Shown: positions 35,290 to 43,721, counted from the first letter of the stretch. The stretch: 64,000 nt of DNA from Roseateles_E cavernae (GCF_040187885.1 NZ_JBDPLH010000008.1:124001-188000), one strand, 5' to 3'. Program-made: numbers and translations. The notes: generated by a model not told the origin, from the sequence alone.

Positions 35290-36378
35290 TCAGGGCAGCT
35301 CGGGCCGGTGCAGCACGCCCAGCGCCTGCTCGCGCATGGCCTGGCGGGCGCGCAGCAATTCATCCAGTTCTACCGCCACCGCACGCTCGGCCTCGGCCTG
35401 GCCGAGGGCGCGATGACAGGCCAGTGCGGTGCGCAAGGCCGGCAGCCGCATATTGAAGCTGCCATGGCCGGGCGCGGGTGCCAGCAGCCCGTCCAGCCAG
35501 GCCAGGCCCTCGGCCGGCCGACCCCGGCGCAGCGCCAGTTCCGCCAGGCTTTGCTCGGCGGCCAGGCGGTTGTAGCCGGTGCCTTGCTCGCTGTACTGGC
35601 GATGGGCGGCCGTCAGCCAGGGTTCGGCCTGGTCCAGGCGGCCGCACAGCAGGGCCAGATGCGCGGCGGCGAGCTGCAGGCTCGCCCGCGCGGTGAGCGG
35701 CAGGCGTTCGTCGGCCAGCAGGCCGCTGGCCTGGGCCAGGAAACGCGGCGCATGGACCAGCGCGATCTGCGCGGCCGCCTCCCCGGGGCCATGCAGCAAC
35801 TCCTCGTAGGCCAGGCTCAGCGACAGCAGCAGGTTGATGAAGGCCAGGGCCAGCAGATTGCTGTCGTGCGACTCGCGGGCCAGCGAGATGGCCCGCATAT
35901 GCATCAGCTCGGCATGGCTGACGTCGCCGAGCCGGGCGTGCACATGGGCGGCGCAGCTGAGCGTGCGCGGCAGCAGCTCGGCCGAGTCGCCGGCGGCGGC
36001 CAGGGCCTCCAGGCTGATCGGCCTGGCCTCGTCGGCCAGCCCCAGCTCGGCCAGCGCAAACGCGGCCAGGCTCAGACCGTCGACCTCGGTCCGGGCGTTG
36101 CCGCAAAGCCGCCCGAGCCGACCCACTTCCAGTGCCGGCAGATAGACCTGCCAGAGCGCGCCCATCTGCCAATGGGCGCGTGCCTGCATCAGCAAGGCCT
36201 GGGCGCGCTGCGCATCGGGCAGCGCGGGGCTCAGGGCCTGCGTGGCCAGCGCCAGTGCCACCGACCATTGCTGCCGGGCCAGCGCGGCATCGGCCTGCTC
36301 CAGCAGCTGCAGGGTCTGCTCGGCGGGGGCGGGCGAGGGCGATGCGGGGCGGGAGGGCGCGTCGGGCATGGTCGGCAT
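35290..36378 (-). CDS. TPR-like helical-repeat protein, paralogue of the gene at 37100-38161
   Basis: A protein of about 362 residues made of alpha-helical TPR-like repeats (for example LSCAAHVHARLGDVSHAE). There is no signal peptide or membrane segment. The start is uncertain: ATGs at 36378 and 36369 both lack a clear ribosome site. It aligns along its length with the 353-residue protein on the other side of 36498-37085. The C-terminus (RQAMREQALG...) resembles the signalling helix that precedes a GGDEF domain in diguanylate cyclases, but the protein stops there. Probably first gene of the operon continuing to 32833. Function unknown. Confidence 0.7.
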   Translation of the reverse strand: MPTMPDAPSRPASPSPAPAEQTLQLLEQADAALARQQWSVALALATQALSPALPDAQRAQALLMQARAHWQMGALWQVYLPALEVGRLGRLCGNARTEVDGLSLAAFALAELGLADEARPISLEALAAAGDSAELLPRTLSCAAHVHARLGDVSHAELMHMRAISLARESHDSNLLALAFINLLLSLSLAYEELLHGPGEAAAQIALVHAPRFLAQASGLLADERLPLTARASLQLAAAHLALLCGRLDQAEPWLTAAHRQYSEQGTGYNRLAAEQSLAELALRRGRPAEGLAWLDGLLAPAPGHGSFNMRLPALRTALACHRALGQAEAERAVAVELDELLRARQAMREQALGVLHRPELP

Positions 36379-36497
36379 CGGAAGGGCTTGCTGGGACTTT
36401 ATGCCAAGCCGGCGCCGCATCCGGGGTGGGCTTTCGAGCATCCGCGGCGGCCCCGCTACTATGCTAGCCACTGACAACAACCGGGACGGAACTCCGC

Positions 36498-37085
36498 ATG
36501 ATCGAGACAGTAAAAGGCCTGCGCGCGGCGCTGGTCGCCGCCGGGCTGGCCGCGCTGGCGGCCGGCGCGCTGGCCGACTTCGAACTGAAGGACGAGCAGG
36601 GGCGGCGCATCCTGCTCAAGGATGACGGCAGCTGGCGCTATGCCGATGCGGCCGCGCCCGCAGCACCCGCTGCGCCGGCGGCGCCGGCCAAGCCGCTGCT
36701 GCAGGCCGAGCTGCGCTTGGAGCGGCGCATCGAGGCGCCCGGCGGTTGCCGCTTCGAGCTGGCCTTGAGCAACAAGCTGGACTACGAGATTCGCAGCGTG
36801 GTGCCCGACTTCACCGTGCTGCGCACCAACGACGTGGCCTATATGACCCAGCTGACCGGCTTTGGTCCGGTGCGGCCGGGCGACGAGCATAGACGCGCGC
36901 TGCAGTTCGCCGGCATCGGCTGCGGCGAGATCGCCAAGCTGCAGGTGCATGGCGGCGACCGCTGCGAGATGGGCGAGCTGAACAAGTTCACCGAGTCCAA
37001 GGGGGCCTGCCTGGCCCTGCTGAAGGTCTTGCCCAGCGACTTGCTGCCCTTCGAGAAGAAGGCCGAGACGCCGGCCAAGAAATAG
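36498..37085 (+). CDS. Exported protein of unknown function, DUF3157-like N-terminus
   Basis: A 195-residue protein with a signal peptide (ending AAGALA). A short motif FELKDEQGRRILLKDDGSW follows, as in proteins that carry an ILLKDDGTW-type opening. Next come an Ala/Pro linker and a beta-rich domain with Cys in GGCRFEL, GIGCGEI, DRCEMG and GACLALL, probably paired by disulfides in the periplasm. It sits between two paralogous helical-repeat genes on the opposite strand. I do not recognise its function. Confidence 0.65.
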   Translation: MIETVKGLRAALVAAGLAALAAGALADFELKDEQGRRILLKDDGSWRYADAAAPAAPAAPAAPAKPLLQAELRLERRIEAPGGCRFELALSNKLDYEIRSVVPDFTVLRTNDVAYMTQLTGFGPVRPGDEHRRALQFAGIGCGEIAKLQVHGGDRCEMGELNKFTESKGACLALLKVLPSDLLPFEKKAETPAKK

Positions 37086-37099
37086 GCTGCGCGGCCGCC

Positions 37100-38161
37100 T
37101 CAGCTCAGCGCAGCCTGTTGCGGCAGCGCCATGAGGTCGTGGCGCGCCTGCCGGCGCGTATCGTCCCGCTCGGCCAGGGCCTGCTCCAGATCGGCCCGCG
37201 TGCAGGCCGCTTCGCCGGCCAGCGCCAGCGCCTGCTGGCAGGCCAGGGCGCTGCGCAGCGCGGCGATGCGCAGGCTCTGTACCCCGTGAGTGGTCTCACG
37301 GTCGAGCTCCGGCCGCAACCAGGTCAAGGCCTCGTGATGCCGGCCGCGCCGATGCAGCAGTTCGGCCAGCACCTGGCGGCCGGCGTGCAGGTAGAAATGG
37401 CTGGACAGCGCGGTGCTGTCGGCGATGACCTGCCGCAGCTGCGGCTCAGCCTCGTCGGCCCGCTCGGCCAGCATCAGCAAGCGAGCGATCGCCAGTCGCA
37501 TCCCCACCTGGCGCTCCTCCTGGATGCGGCCGTCCAGCAGCAGACCGCGCGCCTGGCTCAGATGGTGCAGCCCGCGCTGCAGCACCGCCCGTGCCGCCTC
37601 CGGCTGAGCCTGCTCCAGCAGTTCGGCATGAGCATGGGCGAAGCTCACCAGCAGGTTGGCATAGGCCTGCTGCAACTCGCCGCTGTGGGCGGACTCGCGG
37701 GCCATCGACAGCGCCTCCATATGCAGCGGCTCGGACAGCTCGGGCTGCCCGGCCAGCGCGTAGGCATGGGCCGCGCAGCTCAGCGCGCTCGGCAGGTGCG
37801 GGTGCTGGCCCGGCTCGCGCGCCAGCACCAGCGCCCGCAGCGCCGGCATCAGCGCCTCGTTCACCAGACCCAACTCGCTCAGACCCAGGGCCGCCAGCCC
37901 GAGCGCCCGGATACGCTGGCCGGTCGGCAACGGCAGGGCCGCCGCGCGCAGCGCCGCCGGGTGGACCTGGCTCAGATGACCCTGCCACCAGTGGCTCATC
38001 GCAAGCTGCAGTTGCAACTCGCCATGCGCCGGCGTGCCGCCAGCTGCGCTCAGGGCCGCCTCGGCCAGGCCTTGCGCGTAGTCCCAGCGGTGGGCCAGCA
38101 TGGCGGCCTTCACGGTCGCCAGCGTCGCGGCGGCATCTGCTGCGGGGTCAATAGGCGGCAT
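37100..38161 (-). CDS. TPR-like helical-repeat protein, paralogue of the gene at 35290-36378
   Basis: A 353-residue, all-helical soluble protein with TPR-like repeats. It shares with its neighbour the block LSCAAHAYALAG...LHMEALSMARES and the same length and composition. The C-terminus RRQARHDLMALPQQAAL resembles the start of a GGDEF domain (usually ARHD.LTGL.NR) but lacks the Thr-Gly and Asn-Arg residues, and the protein ends there. Convergent with the exported protein. Function unknown. Confidence 0.7.
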   Translation of the reverse strand: MPPIDPAADAAATLATVKAAMLAHRWDYAQGLAEAALSAAGGTPAHGELQLQLAMSHWWQGHLSQVHPAALRAAALPLPTGQRIRALGLAALGLSELGLVNEALMPALRALVLAREPGQHPHLPSALSCAAHAYALAGQPELSEPLHMEALSMARESAHSGELQQAYANLLVSFAHAHAELLEQAQPEAARAVLQRGLHHLSQARGLLLDGRIQEERQVGMRLAIARLLMLAERADEAEPQLRQVIADSTALSSHFYLHAGRQVLAELLHRRGRHHEALTWLRPELDRETTHGVQSLRIAALRSALACQQALALAGEAACTRADLEQALAERDDTRRQARHDLMALPQQAALS

Positions 38162-38222
38162 GGCGGCGGGCGGGTCGGTCTGCGTGGCGTCGCTGCCCAG
38201 TATGCCTGCGCCGTCAGCGCGC

Positions 38223-38696
38223 TCAGGACACGATGTAGGCGCCAGCGCCGCTGCTGAGCAGGCGGCCCTCGGCGTCCTTGAATTCCATGCGGGTCGAGGC
38301 CACGCGGCTGCCCAGGCGCAGCACCTCGGCCGTGGCGTGGAAGCAGGGGCCGGTGGCCGGGCGCAGGTAGTCGATGCGCAGGTCTATGGTGCCGAGCTTG
38401 CCGAAGCGCGCCAGCCGGGCCAGCGGCGCCTCGTCCATATGGCGCGCGCCGGTCGCCGCCATCACGGCCAGCCCGCCCATCGCATCGAGGGTCGCGCTGA
38501 TCACACCCCCATGCAGACGCTGGTGGGTGAAATGGCCGATCAGCTCGGGCCGCATCGTGATGTGGGCCTTGACCCGGTCGGCCTCCAGGCTGTCGATCCG
38601 CAGGCCCAGCACCTGGTTGAAGGCGATGTGCTGCTCGAAGATCTCGCACAGGCGCTGGACGAACTCGGCTTCAAACAGGCTGGAGTGACAGGTCAT
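38223..38696 (-). CDS. Hotdog-fold acyl-CoA thioesterase, YigI-like
   Basis: A 157-residue PaaI/YigI-type thioesterase. The hotdog signature HGGVISATLDAMGGLAVM and the following LGTIDLRIDYLRPA are present. Length and order match E. coli YigI, a medium/long-chain acyl-CoA thioesterase. Cytosolic. Confidence 0.88.
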   Translation of the reverse strand: MTCHSSLFEAEFVQRLCEIFEQHIAFNQVLGLRIDSLEADRVKAHITMRPELIGHFTHQRLHGGVISATLDAMGGLAVMAATGARHMDEAPLARLARFGKLGTIDLRIDYLRPATGPCFHATAEVLRLGSRVASTRMEFKDAEGRLLSSGAGAYIVS

Positions 38697-38727
38697 GCCC
38701 CCAACGGTAGCGCATTTTCAGATCGGT

Positions 38728-39042
38728 TCAGGGGCGAACGGTGATCTCGTTCTTGACCGCCTTGACGCCGTCGACCTTCCAGGCCAGCGCCTCGGCGGTG
38801 CTCTTTTCGGTGCTGTTCTTCGCGAAGCCCGACAGCATCACGGTGCCCTTCATGGTCTCGACGCTGATGGCCGAGGCCGCGACATTGGTGTTGTCGACAA
38901 AGCGCGCCTTGACGGCCGTGGTGATGGCCGCATCGTCGACATAGGTGCCAACCGATTGCTGGCCGCGGGTGACGGCGCAGCCGGTGGTGGCGAGCAAGGC
39001 CAGCGTGGTCAGGCCGATGGCGAAAGTGTGGCGAATGGTCAT
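38728..39042 (-). CDS. BON-domain lipoprotein
   Basis: A 104-residue lipoprotein (lipobox ATTGC) with a single BON domain (DDAAITTAVKARFV ... VMLSGFAKN ... KAVKNEITV). BON proteins attach to membranes and are often made under osmotic or envelope stress (OsmY-like). AAGGAG lies before ATG 39042. Confidence 0.88.
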   Translation of the reverse strand: MTIRHTFAIGLTTLALLATTGCAVTRGQQSVGTYVDDAAITTAVKARFVDNTNVAASAISVETMKGTVMLSGFAKNSTEKSTAEALAWKVDGVKAVKNEITVRP

Positions 39043-39255
39043 GAGAATCTCCTTGGAGTGGTGAGGGCAGTGGACTGCGCAAGTTGCGACAAGCCATGAC
39101 TGCACTGTAGAAACTTTGTCGATATCGGCCCATAGGCGCACAGCGCCAGCCCATGTAGGACGCCGACTACGGCAAGCCGAGGCCTCCTCTGCTAGGCCGC
39201 AGCCCAGGGTGATTTGCATACTGCGTTCACTCCATCAACCCAAGAGGATGCCTTC

Positions 39256-39807
39256 ATGAACACCAGTTTCAAGATCAAGTCTGCACTGCTGATTTCCGCC
39301 CTGCTGGCCCTGCCCATGGCCCAGGCCGCCACCATCAGCAAGGACGAGTACAAGGCCGGCAAGACCCGCATCAGTGCCGAGTACAAGGCCTCGAAGGCCA
39401 GCTGTGATGCGATGTCGGGCAATGCCAAGGACGTCTGCCAAGAGCAGGCCAAGGGCAAGGAGAAGGTGGCCCTGGCCGAACTCGAGTACGCCCACAGTGG
39501 CAAGCCGGCCGATCAGACCAAGCTGCTGACCACCAAGGCCAAGGCCGAGTACGAGGTGGCCAAGGAGAAGTGCGACGACAAGGCCGGCAACGACAAGGAT
39601 GTCTGCGTCAAGGAGGCCAAGGCCGCCGAGACCAAGGCCCTGGCGGACGCGAAGCTGGGCAAGCAGGTCGGCGAGGCGCGCAAGGATGCCGTCGAGGACA
39701 AGCGCGATGCCGACTACAAGGTGGCCCTCGAGAAGTGCGACGCGCTGGCGGGCGATGCCAAGAGCGCCTGCATCTCCGGTGCCAAGGCCCAGTTCGGCAA
39801 GAGCTGA
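39256..39807 (+). CDS. Exported coiled-coil protein with three CX10C repeats
   Basis: A 183-residue periplasmic protein: signal peptide to about residue 24 (MAQAA), then highly charged Lys/Ala/Glu-rich helix. Three repeats of about 55 residues each hold a Cys pair eleven residues apart: C50/C61, C106/C117 and C161/C172, in a CD...G(N/D).K(D/S).C pattern. The pairs could form disulfides closing helical hairpins. Such proteins are sometimes labelled TolA-like because of composition alone. Function unknown; a strong terminator follows. Confidence 0.7.
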   Translation: MNTSFKIKSALLISALLALPMAQAATISKDEYKAGKTRISAEYKASKASCDAMSGNAKDVCQEQAKGKEKVALAELEYAHSGKPADQTKLLTTKAKAEYEVAKEKCDDKAGNDKDVCVKEAKAAETKALADAKLGKQVGEARKDAVEDKRDADYKVALEKCDALAGDAKSACISGAKAQFGKS

Positions 39808-39843
39808 CCTTTGCTCGCTGATCCTCGCCTGCGGGCGAGGCCG

Positions 39844-39880
39844 AACCCGTGATCAGCCGATCACGGGTTTTCTTATTTCT
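39844..39880. terminator. Rho-independent terminator
   Basis: Perfect 11-bp stem AACCCGTGATC/GATCACGGGTT around AGCC, then TTCTTATTTCT. It ends the CX10C-repeat gene and overlaps the stop of the convergent small gene. Confidence 0.88.
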
Positions 39881-40139
39881 GGCGCGGCTCGGACCGCAGA
39901 TCGAACTCGCGCAGCATCACCGGCTCCAGTGCGCCCTGGGCGACGCGGCGCTGCACGGCCAGGGCCAGCTCGGCCGAGAAGGCCTCGAAGGTCTCCAGCG
40001 GATCCTCGTCCTGCGAGCCGGGGCGGAAGCAATGATGCAGGGTCGCGCGACTGACGCTGGCGCCCACCTGACCGGTGCCGACCGGAACATAGAAGCGGAC
40101 GGTTTCCGACGGCTGGTGAAAAAAAGCGGCGTGGGACAT
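39873..40139 (-). CDS. Small protein of unknown function (possibly DUF1488-like)
   Basis: An 88-residue soluble protein: a short beta-rich N-terminal half (ETVRFYVPVG, ASVSRATLHH) then a helix (LETFEAFSAELALAVQRRVAQ). The order resembles DUF1488 proteins, but the match is weak. The start ATG at 40139 lacks a strong ribosome site. It lies between the terminator and the arsenic operon. Confidence 0.5.
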   Translation of the reverse strand: MSHAAFFHQPSETVRFYVPVGTGQVGASVSRATLHHCFRPGSQDEDPLETFEAFSAELALAVQRRVAQGALEPVMLREFDLRSEPRQK

Positions 40140-40298
40140 GGTGGGGCCTGCGGTTGACTGCGTACGGCGCGAGGCCGGGAGTGGTGTTGCCCGTCTGTGC
40201 CGGCTTCTCGCCCGAGGCTAACCCTTATTCGTCCGCGGCGTGGGATTGTTTTGCTACCTTGCCCGCGCTGGCGTTCCCGTGAGCTTGCTATCTATTCT

Positions 40299-40322
40299 AT
40301 ATTTCGATTAAGATGGAAATAT
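40299..40322. promoter_or_regulatory. Candidate ArsR operator overlapping the arsR start
   Basis: Inverted repeat ATATTTC (40299-40305) and GAAATAT (40316-40322), 10 bp apart, in an AT-rich island. It runs into the arsR ATG at 40321. ArsR operators typically carry such ATTTC/GAAAT half-sites. The operator role is inferred from position and shape. Confidence 0.65.
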
Positions 40323-40644
40323 GGAAGAGCAGCAAGTCATCAAATCGCTGGCCGCGCTGGCCCAGGCCGCGCGGCTGCAGGTGTTCCGGGCCCTGGTCGT
40401 GGCCGGCCCGGCCGGCCTGACGCCCAGCGCACTGGCCGAGCAGTTGGCGCTGCCCGGCTCGACGCTGTCTTTTCATCTGAAGGAACTGCTGCATGCCGGC
40501 CTGGTGACTCAGGAGCGCGATGGCCGCCACCTGATCTACCGCGCCGCCTATGAGCAGATGAACGCCTTGCTGGCCTATCTGGCCGCCAACTGCTGCCAGG
40601 GCGAGGCCTGCCTGCCCGACCCCAACAAGATGTGCTGCCCATGA
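40321..40644 (+). CDS. arsR: ArsR-family arsenite-responsive repressor
   Basis: A 107-residue winged-helix repressor. The DNA-recognition region is GLTPSALAEQLALPGSTLSFHLKEL. The N-terminal ELCVCDL-type site is missing; instead the C-terminus carries Cys91, Cys92, Cys97, Cys105 and Cys106 (NCCQGEAC and MCC). This matches the AfArsR type, where a C-terminal cysteine triad binds As(III). It overlaps arsC by ATGA and presumably represses the operon from the site at its own start. Confidence 0.93.
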   Translation: MEEQQVIKSLAALAQAARLQVFRALVVAGPAGLTPSALAEQLALPGSTLSFHLKELLHAGLVTQERDGRHLIYRAAYEQMNALLAYLAANCCQGEACLPDPNKMCCP

Positions 40645-41156
40645 CGACATTCAACGTTCTGATTCTCTGCACCCACAACTCGGCCCGCAGCGTGCTGTCC
40701 GAGGGCATGCTGAACCACCTCGCCGTGCGCTTGGGCCGCGACGTCCGCGCGCACAGTGCCGGCAGCGCACCCAGCGGCCGCATCAACCCCTTCGCCATCG
40801 AAGCGCTCAGCAACGCCGGCATCGAGACCGACGCCTACCGCAGCAAGAGCTGGGACGAGTTCACCGGCCCCGAGGCGCCGCCGCTGTCCCTGGTGATCAC
40901 CGTCTGCGACAGCGCCGCGGCCGAGCAATGCCCGGTGTTCTTCGGAGCGAACCGTGATGGAGGCCAGCCGGTCAAGGTGCACTGGGGCTATGCCGATCCG
41001 TCGAATGCCGAAGGTGGCGACGAGGGCAAGCGCCGCGCTTTCGAGCTGACCCGCCAGGCCATCGGCTACCGCATGCTGCAGTTGCTGCAGCTGCCGCTGG
41101 AGTCGATGAGCAGGCCGGAGCTGCTGGCAGCGCTGAACGCCATCGCGAAGAGCTGA
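40641..41156 (+). CDS. arsC: Arsenate reductase, low-molecular-weight phosphatase type
   Basis: A 171-residue enzyme that reduces As(V) to As(III). The P-loop is CTHNSARS with nucleophile Cys10. Redox cysteines follow in TVCDSAAAEQCPVFFG. The C-terminal region VKVHWGYADPS fits this ArsC subgroup. Start overlaps arsR's stop. Confidence 0.93.
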   Translation: MTTFNVLILCTHNSARSVLSEGMLNHLAVRLGRDVRAHSAGSAPSGRINPFAIEALSNAGIETDAYRSKSWDEFTGPEAPPLSLVITVCDSAAAEQCPVFFGANRDGGQPVKVHWGYADPSNAEGGDEGKRRAFELTRQAIGYRMLQLLQLPLESMSRPELLAALNAIAKS

Positions 41157-41165
41157 GGCGCGACC

Positions 41166-41861
41166 ATGCATGCAAGCACCTCCCAGAAGCTGCTGGCCGA
41201 GGGCCTCGGCACCGCGCTGCTGCTGGCGGTCGTCATCGGTTCCGGCCTGATGGCCGAGCGCCTGTCCGGCGGCAATGTGGCAATCGCGCTGCTGGCCAAC
41301 ACCCTGGCCACGGTGGGCGGCCTGTACATCCTGATCGAGGTCTTCGGCCCCGTCAGCGGTGCGCATTTCAATCCGGCCGTCAGCGCCGTGATGGCCTGGC
41401 GCGGCGAGCTGCCCGCGGCCATCCTCCTGCCCTATGTCGGCGCCCAGCTGCTGGGCGCGATGCTGGGCGCCTGGCTGGCCCATGCGATGTTCGATCTGAG
41501 CATCCTGCAGTTCTCCAGCAAGCCCAGGAGCGGCACCGGGCAGTGGATCGCCGAGGGCGTCGCCACCTTCGGCCTGCTGCTGGTGATACTGCGGGCGCCG
41601 GCTTCGCGGGTGGCGGCCATGGTCGCGGCCTATATCGGCGCGGCCTACTGGTTCACCGCTTCCACGGCCTTTGCCAACCCGGCCGCTGTGTTCGGCCGCA
41701 TGTTCAGCGACAGCTTTGCCGGCATCGCGCCGGCCAGCGCGCCGGGCTTTGTCCTCGCCGAGCTGCTGGGCGCCGCGCTGGCGCTGGGCGTGCATCGGCT
41801 GCTGCGGCCGGCGACTGCCCGCCAGTCTTCCCATCCTTCTGCCTCCGAGCGCCATGTCTGA
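41166..41861 (+). CDS. aqpS: MIP-family aquaglyceroporin, AqpS-like arsenite channel
   Basis: A 231-residue six-helix channel. Two half-helix motifs are intact: HFNPAVS and FANPAAVFGRMF. It lies between arsC and arsH, where an ArsB or Acr3 pump would usually sit; no such pump is in the window. In Sinorhizobium meliloti an aquaglyceroporin in this position releases arsenite down its gradient after ArsC reduction. The same role is inferred here. Its end overlaps arsH by 8 bp. Confidence 0.88.
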   Translation: MHASTSQKLLAEGLGTALLLAVVIGSGLMAERLSGGNVAIALLANTLATVGGLYILIEVFGPVSGAHFNPAVSAVMAWRGELPAAILLPYVGAQLLGAMLGAWLAHAMFDLSILQFSSKPRSGTGQWIAEGVATFGLLLVILRAPASRVAAMVAAYIGAAYWFTASTAFANPAAVFGRMFSDSFAGIAPASAPGFVLAELLGAALALGVHRLLRPATARQSSHPSASERHV

Positions 41862-42585
41862 TCCGCTGTTTCCACAAGCCAGCTTGCCGGCCCTGCAAGC
41901 GGCCCTGTTCGAGCCACCGACCCAGGAGCGCCTGAGCGTGGCCGCGCCGTCCCGGCACCGGCCGCGCTTCCTGCTGCTCTATGGCTCGCTGCGCGAGCGC
42001 TCCTACAGCAAGCTGGCCGTGCTGGAAGCCGGCCGGCTGCTGGAGGCCATGGGGGCCGAGGTGCGCGTTTTCGACCCGGCCGGCCTGCCGCTGGTGGATG
42101 GCGCGCCGGACACCCACCCCAAGGTGCAGGAACTGCGAGCGCTGGCCCAGTGGTCCGAGGGCATGGTCTGGTGCTCGCCGGAGCGCCATGGCGCGATGAC
42201 CGGGCTGATGAAGACCCAGATCGACTGGATCCCGCTGAGCAGCGGCGCGGTGCGGCCCACCCAGGGCAAGACCCTGGCGGTGATGCAGGTCTCGGGCGGC
42301 AGCCAGTCCTTCAATGCGGTCAACCAGATGCGCATCCTGGGCCGCTGGATGCGCATGCTGACCATCCCGAACCAGAGCTCGGTGGCCAAGGCCTTCCAGG
42401 AGTTCGACGAGGCCGGCCGCATGAAACCCTCCAGCTACTACGAGCGCATCGTCGACGTGATGGAGGAGCTGATGAAGTTCACGCTGCTGACCCGCGATGT
42501 CTCGCCCTATCTGGTGGACCGCTACAGCGAGCGCAAGGAAGACGCCGAGGCGCTGAGCCGTCGCGTCAACCAGTCCAGCATCTAG
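41854..42585 (+). CDS. arsH: Arsenical resistance protein ArsH (NADPH-dependent FMN reductase)
   Basis: A 243-residue flavoprotein. The FMN-binding motif LLYGSLRERSYSKL, WCSPERHGAMTGLMK and the ArsH-type C-terminus are present. ArsH oxidises trivalent organoarsenicals such as methylarsenite. The start at 41854 overlaps aqpS; no other ATG fits the ArsH N-terminus. Confidence 0.95.
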   Translation: MSDPLFPQASLPALQAALFEPPTQERLSVAAPSRHRPRFLLLYGSLRERSYSKLAVLEAGRLLEAMGAEVRVFDPAGLPLVDGAPDTHPKVQELRALAQWSEGMVWCSPERHGAMTGLMKTQIDWIPLSSGAVRPTQGKTLAVMQVSGGSQSFNAVNQMRILGRWMRMLTIPNQSSVAKAFQEFDEAGRMKPSSYYERIVDVMEELMKFTLLTRDVSPYLVDRYSERKEDAEALSRRVNQSSI

Positions 42586-42591
42586 CGCGCC

Positions 42592-43680
42592 ATGGACCGC
42601 CCCGACGTCCTCATCATCGGCGGGGGTCAGGCCGCGCTGTCGCTGGGCTATTTCCTGCGCCGCAGCCGGCGCAGCTTCCTGATCCTCGATGCCGAGGACG
42701 GCCCCGGCGGTGCCTGGCGCCATGCCTGGCGCTCGCTGCGCCTGTTCTCGCCGGCGCAGTGGAGTTCGCTGGCGGGCTGGCCGCTGCCGCCCGAGCCGGG
42801 CCAGAGCTATCCCTCGCGCGAGCATCTGCTGGACTATCTGGCGCGCTACGAGCAGCGCTATGAGTTGCCGATTGAGCGGCCGGTGCTGGTCGACAGCGTC
42901 GAAGCCTCGCCCGAGGGCCTGCTCGTCCGGGCCGGCGCGCGGCAGTGGCGGGCCCGCAGCGTGGTCAGCGCCACCGGCAGCTGGCGCCATCCGGTCGTGC
43001 CGGTCTACCCGGACCAGGCCGCCTACCGCGGCCGCCAGCTGCATTCGGCCCGCTATCAAGACCCGACCCCGTTTGCCGGCCAGCGCGTGCTGGTGGTGGG
43101 CGGCGGCAACTCCGGCGCACAGATCCTGGCCGAGCTGTCGGAATATGCGGCGCAGACCGTCTGGGTCACCGAACGGCCGCCGCAGTTCCTGCCCGACGAG
43201 GTCGACGGCCGGGTGCTGTTCGAGCGCGCCACCGCGCGCTGGCTGGCCCAGCAGCGCGGGGAGCCGGCCGAGGTGCTGCCCGGCGGCTTCGGCGACATCG
43301 TGATGGTGCCGCCGGTGCGGGCCGCGCGCGAACGCGGCGTGCTGACGGCGCGTCCGCCCTTCGAGCGCTTCACGGCCGAGGGCGTGGTCTGGCCCGATGG
43401 CCAGGCGCAGGCCTTCGACGCGGTGATCTGGTGCACCGGCTTCCAGCCCGCGCTGGACCATCTGGCGCCGCTGGGCCTGCCGGAGCCGGACAGCGGCCGC
43501 ATCGCGGTGCACGGCACGCGCAGCATTGTCGAGCCGCGGCTGTGGCTGCTCGGCTATGGCGACTGGGTCGGTGCGGCCTCGGCCACCCTGGTCGGCGTGA
43601 TGCGCAGCGCGCGCAGCACGGCGCTGGAAATCGACGACTACCTGAACCAACTGGACGCGCCGGCCGGGCCGACGCCCTGA
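42592..43680 (+). CDS. arsO: ArsO-like NAD(P)H-dependent flavin monooxygenase
   Basis: A 362-residue FAD-dependent oxidoreductase. FAD Rossmann motif IIGGGQAALSLGYFLRR (about 7-23), FSPAQWSSL, ATGSW, then NAD(P) motif VVGGGNSGAQI. ArsO genes are repeatedly found in arsenic operons; the proposed role is oxidation of an arsenical, not settled experimentally. It lies 6 bp after arsH and closes the first operon. Confidence 0.85.
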   Translation: MDRPDVLIIGGGQAALSLGYFLRRSRRSFLILDAEDGPGGAWRHAWRSLRLFSPAQWSSLAGWPLPPEPGQSYPSREHLLDYLARYEQRYELPIERPVLVDSVEASPEGLLVRAGARQWRARSVVSATGSWRHPVVPVYPDQAAYRGRQLHSARYQDPTPFAGQRVLVVGGGNSGAQILAELSEYAAQTVWVTERPPQFLPDEVDGRVLFERATARWLAQQRGEPAEVLPGGFGDIVMVPPVRAARERGVLTARPPFERFTAEGVVWPDGQAQAFDAVIWCTGFQPALDHLAPLGLPEPDSGRIAVHGTRSIVEPRLWLLGYGDWVGAASATLVGVMRSARSTALEIDDYLNQLDAPAGPTP

Positions 43681-43721
43681 GGCGGCAGCCCATCGCTGCG
43701 CCGCCCTCATCTTTGACTAGA

